From NCBI GenBank assembly GCA_032718475.1, contig JAUCBJ010007943.1:61046-125045 (forward strand): a stretch of DNA of 64,000 nt, in the 5' to 3' direction. Below, piece after piece: positions 57,001 through 63,000 of this stretch (its first letter is position 1; every line of letters starts with the position of its first letter). Both the position numbers and the translations under genes were made by a program. Under the pieces are notes generated by a model, which was not told the DNA's origin, ran no database searches, and worked only from the letters and a program-made list of their open reading frames with translations. This DNA comes from Nemertoderma westbladi (taxonomy: Eukaryota; Xenacoelomorpha; Nemertodermatida; Nemertodermatidae).

Positions 57001-60000
57001 GTCAGTGTAGGTCAGTGCGGTAGTTATAGTAGCTGGCTATCAGTCAGTGCGGTAGTTATAGTAGCTGGCTTTCAGTCAGTGTAGGTCAGTGCGGTAGTTA
57101 TAGTAGCTGGCTATCAGTCAGTGTAGGTCAGTGCGGTAGTTATAGTAGCTGGCTATCAGTCAGTACGGTAGTTATAGTAGCTGGCTATCAGTCAGTGTAG
57201 GTCAATGCGGTAGTTATAGTAGCTGGCTATCATATCAGTCAGTGTAGGTCAGTGCGGTAGTTATAGTAGCTGGCTATCAGTCAGTGTAGGTCAGTGCGGT
57301 AGTTATAGTAGCTGGCTATCAGTCAGTGTAGGTCAGTGCGGTAGTTATAGTAGCTGGCTATCAGTCAGTGTAGGTCAGTGCGGTAGTTATAGTAGCTGGC
57401 TATCAGTCCGTGTAGGTCAGTGCGGTAGTTATAGTAGCTGGCTATCAGTCAGTGTAGTAGGTCAGCGCGCTAGTTATAGTAGCTGGCTTTCAGTCAGTGT
57501 AGGTCAGTGCGGTAGTTATAGTAGCTGGCTATCAGTCAGTGTAGGTCAGTGCGGTAGTTATAGTAGCTGGCTATCAGTCAGTGTAGGTCAGTGCGGTAGT
57601 TATAGTAGCTGGCTATCAGTCCGTGTAGGTCAGTGCGGTAGTTATAGTAGCTGGCTATCAGTCAGTGCGCTAGTTATAGTAGCTGGCTTTCAGTCAGTGT
57701 AGGTCAGTGCGGTAGTTATAGTATGCTGGCTATCAGTCAGTACGGTAGTTATAGTAGCTGGCTATCAGTCAGTGTAGGTCAGCGCGGTAGTTATAGTAGC
57801 TGGCTATCAGTCAGTGTAGGTCAGTGCGGTAGTTATAGTAGCTGGCTATCAGTCAGTGTAGGTCAGTACGGTAGTTATAGTAGCTGGCTATCAGTCAGTG
57901 CAGTAGTTATAGTAGCTGGCTATCAGTCAGTGTAGGTCAGTGCGGTAGTTATAGTAGCTGGCTATCAGTCAGTGTAGGTCAGCGCGGTAGTTATAGTAGC
58001 TGGCTATCAGTCAGTGTAGGTCAGTGCGGTAGTTATAGTAGCTGGCTATCAGTCAGTGTAGGTCAGTGCGGTAGTTATAGTAGCTGGCTATCAGTCAGTG
58101 TAGGTCAGTGCGGTAGTTATAGTAGCTGGCTATCAGTCAGTGTAGGTCAGTGCGGTAGTTATAGTAGCTGGCTATCAGTCAGTACGGTAGTTATAGTAGC
58201 TGGCTATCAGTCAGTACGGTAGTTATAGTAGCTGGCTATCAGTCAGTGTAGGTCAGTGCGGTAGTTATAGTAGCTGGCTATCAGTCAGTGCGGTAGTTAT
58301 AGTAGCTGGCTATCAGTCAGTACGGTAGTTATAGTAGCTGGCTATCAGTCAGTGTAGGTCAGTGCGGTAGTTATAGTAGCTGGCTATCAGTCAGTGTAGG
58401 TCAGTGCGGTAGTTATAGTAGCTGGCTATCAGTCAGTGTAGGTCAGTGCGGTAGTTATAGTAGCTGGCTATCAGTCAGTACGGTAGTTATAGTAGCTGGC
58501 TATCAGTCAGTGCGGTAGTTATAGTAGCTGGCTATCAGTCAGTGTAGGTCAGTGCGGTAGTTATAGTAGCTGGCTATCAGTCAGTGTAGGTCAGTGCGGT
58601 AGTTATAGTAGCTGGCTATCAGTCAGTGCGGTAGTTATAGTAGCTGGCTATCAGTCAGTACGGTAGTTATAGTAGCTGGCTATCAGTCAGTGTAGGTCAG
58701 TGCGGTAGTTATAGTAGCTGGCTATCAGTCAGTGTAGGTCAGTGCGGTAGTTATAGTAGCTGGCTATCAGTCAGTGTAGGTCAGTGCGGTAGTTATAGTA
58801 GCTGGCTATCAGTCAGTGTAGGTCAGTGCGGTAGTTATAGTAGCTGGCTATCAGTCAGTGTAGGTCAGTGCGGTAGTTATAGTAGCTGGCTATCAGTCAG
58901 TGTAGGTCAGTGCGGTAGTTATAGTAGCTGGCTATCAGTCAGTGTAGGTCAGTGCGGTAGTTATAGTAGCTGGCTATCAGTCAGTACGGTAGTTATAGTA
59001 GCTGGCTATCAGTCAGTGCGGTAGTTATAGTAGCTGGCTATCAGTCAGTGTAGGTCAGTGCGGTAGTTATAGTAGCTGGCTATCAGTCAGTGTAGGTCAG
59101 TGCGGTAGTTATAGTAGCTGGCTATCAGTCAGTGTAGGTCAGTGCGGTAGTTATAGTAGCTGGCTATCAGTCAGTACGGTAGTTATAGTAGCTGGCTATC
59201 AGTCAGTGTAGGTCAGTGCGGTAGTTATAGTAGCTGGCTATCAGTCAGTGTAGGTCAGTGCGGTAGTTATAGTAGCTGGCTATCAGTCAGTGCGGTAGTT
59301 ATAGTAGCTGGCTATCAGTCAGTGCGGTAGTTATAGTAGCTGGCTGGCTATCAGTCAGTGCGGTAGTTATAGTAGCTGGCTATCAGTCAGTGTAGGTCAG
59401 TGCGGTAGTTATAGTAGCTGGCTATCAGTCAGTACGGTAGTTATAGTAGCTGGCTGGCTATCAGTCAGTGCGGTAGTTATAGTAGCTGGCTATCAGTCAG
59501 TGTAGGTCAGTGCGGTAGTTATAGTAGCTGGCTATCAGTCAGTACGGTAGTTATAGTAGCTGGCTATCAGTCAGTACGGTAGTTATAGTAGCTGGCTATC
59601 AGTCAGTGTAGGTCAGTGCGGTAGTTATAGTAGGTGGCTATCAGTCAGTGTAGGTCAGTGCGGTAGTTATATTAGCTGGCTATCAGCCAGTGTAGGTCAG
59701 TGCGGTAGTTATAATACTACTACTACTAGGATCGGCATGCTGCATTGCAGCTGCATTTTTAAGAATGCTGTGCCGGCTTGTCAACAAAATTGCACCGCCA
59801 CAACTCCCTATCACCCATGACATTTGCTAGATCATCCGCATCTTTAAGGCCAGTGTCCTTTAAGATGCGTCTCAAGAAAGTCATGGGCTGTCCACCATGC
59901 TTATTCACTCCATGAGGCTGCCAAAGTACAAGATTATGCACTGGCTGGTCCTCACGGCGAAAGCAATGTCCTGCAAAGCGGAGGCGATTTTGTTCTAGTG

Positions 60001-63000
60001 TCAAGCTTGGGGGAACCAATGAGACACCTCCAATGTTATATAGTGTCTGGTTGGAGATGTGTGCATTGTACTTGACACAATGTACCCGGCGTAGCATTCT
60101 TGTGAATGTGCCATCCAGAGATTTGGTGTCCTCAGCAGTTAGAGCCCAGCATGGACTCCCGTAGAGGAGTACTGGAACTACTGCTGCTCTAAATAATCGG
60201 ACCTTAAGTTTCCGATTAATTCTAGGTGACTTCCAAATCCTGGAAAGCCTATTCAAGGCTGCCCATGCCTTTCCCTTACGTATTCGAAGGTCCTCACCTG
60301 ACTTTCGGATCCATGATCCCAGGTAACAGAAGTCGTCCACATGCTCAAGCATACCATCCTTTGAGCTTATGCTCATCCGATCAGAGACTTGCTGAGGACT
60401 TTCAAAGTTAACTGTCAGAATTCTGGTCTTTCTGGAGTTATTAAAAAGACCAACACTAGAAGCAGCATGTTCTAATGAGCTGAGGAGCCGCTGGGCTCCC
60501 TCTAATGATTCTGAGAGTACTCCTAAGTCATCAGCAAAGTCTAGATCAGTTAGGTACTTGGCAGGATTTCCTCGACTTCTGGAGCCAGTAGGTGGAGTTA
60601 TCATCACCCCATCATCATTATGATGATCTAAGGACATGCGTAGAACATAGTCAACCACAATAATGAACAAGAATGGTGCAAGTGTGTCTCCTTGGAGGAC
60701 GCCCCATAACACTTCAAATGGTTCTGTGTCACCGTCAACAGTAGACACAAATGTTGTCGAACCATCGTATACTGATCTGATTGCTGCAATAATTTCATCA
60801 GGAATTCCATATAATGAAAGTATGCTGAACATACGTGAGCGAGATACTGAATCAAAGGCCTTGAAGAAGTCAACAAAGATAACAGCCAGATGTCTGTCTT
60901 TCTTTTTTGATAACTCTTCAATTATCCTTCTAAGTGCCAAAATGGGCTCCATGGTCCCACGACCTTTACGGAACCCATTCTGATTTCCACGTAGCAGTCT
61001 CTCAATGGGATCCCTGATGCGATGTAATATAATTCTATTGTATAGTTTTGCAGCAATCGAGATCAATGAGATTCCCCGAAAAGAACCATAGAGTGTTAGG
61101 TTGCCCTTCTTGGGAACTGGCACCAACTTATTTGTTTTCATTTCTTGTGGGACTCTTGTTGTACGGTACATGTCTACTATGATGGGATAGATGAGCTTTA
61201 AACACTCAGGTATTTTAAAGACCTCAGGGGGAACACCATCTACTCCACTGGCACGATTGGTCTTAATGCTCTTTGCAGCAGCATTCACTTCTGCAAAGGA
61301 GATATCGCCAATGGGAATATCTGGGTATAGTAGTTATAGTAGCTGGCTATCAGTCAGTGTAGGTCAGTGCGGTAGTTATAGTAGATGGCTATTAGTCAGT
61401 GCGGTAGTTATAGTAGCTGGCTATCAGTCAGTGTAGGTCAGTGTGGTAGTTATAGTAGCTGGCTATCAGTCAGTGTAGGTCAGTGCGGTAGTTATAGTAG
61501 CTGGCTATCAGTCAGTGCGGTAGTTATAGTAGCTGGCTATCAGTCAGTGTAGGTCAGTACGGTAGTTATAGTAGCTGGCTATCAGTCCGTGTAGGTCAGT
61601 GCGGTAGTTATAGTAGCTGGCTATCAGTCAGTACGGTAGTTATAGTAGCTGGCTATCAGTCAGTACGGTAGTTATAGTAGCTGGCTATCAGTCAGTGTAG
61701 GTCAGTACGGTAGTTATAGTAGCTGGCTATCAGTCCGTGTAGGTCAGTGCGGTAGTTATAGTAGCTGGCTATCAGTCAGTACGGTAGTTATAGTAGCTGG
61801 CTATCAGTCAGTACGGTAGTTATAGTAGCTGGCTATCAGTCAGTGTAGGTCAGTGCGGTAGTTATAGTAGCTGGCTATCAGCCAGTGTAGGTCAGTGCGG
61901 TAGTTATAGTAGCTGGCTATCAGTCAGTGCGGTAGTTATAGTAGCTGGCTATCAGTCCGTGTAGGTCAGTGCGGTAGTTATAGTAGCTGGCTATCAGTCA
62001 GTGTAGGTCAGTGTGGTAGTTATAGTAGCTGGCTATCAGTCAGTGTAGGTCAGTGTGGTAGTTATAGTAGCTGGCTATCAGTCCGTGTAGGTCAGTGCGG
62101 TAGTTATAGTAGCTGGCTATCAGTCAGTACGGTAGTTATAGTAGCTGGCTATCAGTCAGTACGGTAGTTATAGTAGCTGGCTATCAGCCAGTGTAGGTCT
62201 GTGCGGTAGTTATAGTAGCTGGCTATCAGTCAGTGCGGTAGTTATAGTAGCTGGCTATCAGTCAGTGTAGGTCAGTGTGGTAGTTATAGTAGCTGGCTAT
62301 CAGTCAGTACGGTAGTTATAGTAGCTGGCTATCAGTCAGTGTAGGTCAGTGCGGTAGTTATAGTAGCTGGCTATCAGTCAGTGCGGCAGTTATAGTAGCT
62401 GGCTATCAGTCAGTGTAGTAGGTCAGTGCGGTAGTTATAGTAGCTGGCTATCAGTCAGTGCGGTAGTTATAGTAGCTGGCTATCAGTCAGTGTAGGTCAG
62501 TGTGGTAGTTATAGTAGCTGGCTATCAGTCAGTGTAGTAGGTCAGTGCGGTAGTTATAGTAGCTGGCTATCAGTCAGTGTAGGTCAGTGTGGTAGTTATA
62601 GTAGCTGGCTATCAGTCAGTGTAGGTCAGTGTGGTAGTTATAGTAGCTGGCTATCAGTCAGTGTAGTAGGTCAGTGCGGTAGTTATAGTAGCTGGCTATC
62701 AGTCAGTGTAGGTCAGTGTGGTAGTTATAGTAGCTGGCTATCAGTCAGTGTAGGTCAGTGCGGTAGTTATAGTAGCTGGCTATCAGTCAGTGCGGTAGTT
62801 ATAGTAGCTGGCTATCAGTCAGTGTAGTAGGTCAGTGCGGTAGTTATAGTAGCTGGCTATCAGTCAGTGCGGTAGTTATAGTAGCTGGCTATCAGTCAGT
62901 GTAGGTCAGTGTGGTAGTTATAGTAGCTGGCTATCAGTCAGTGTAGTAGGTCAGTGCGGTAGTTATAGTAGCTGGCTATCAGTCAGTGTAGGTCAGTGTG

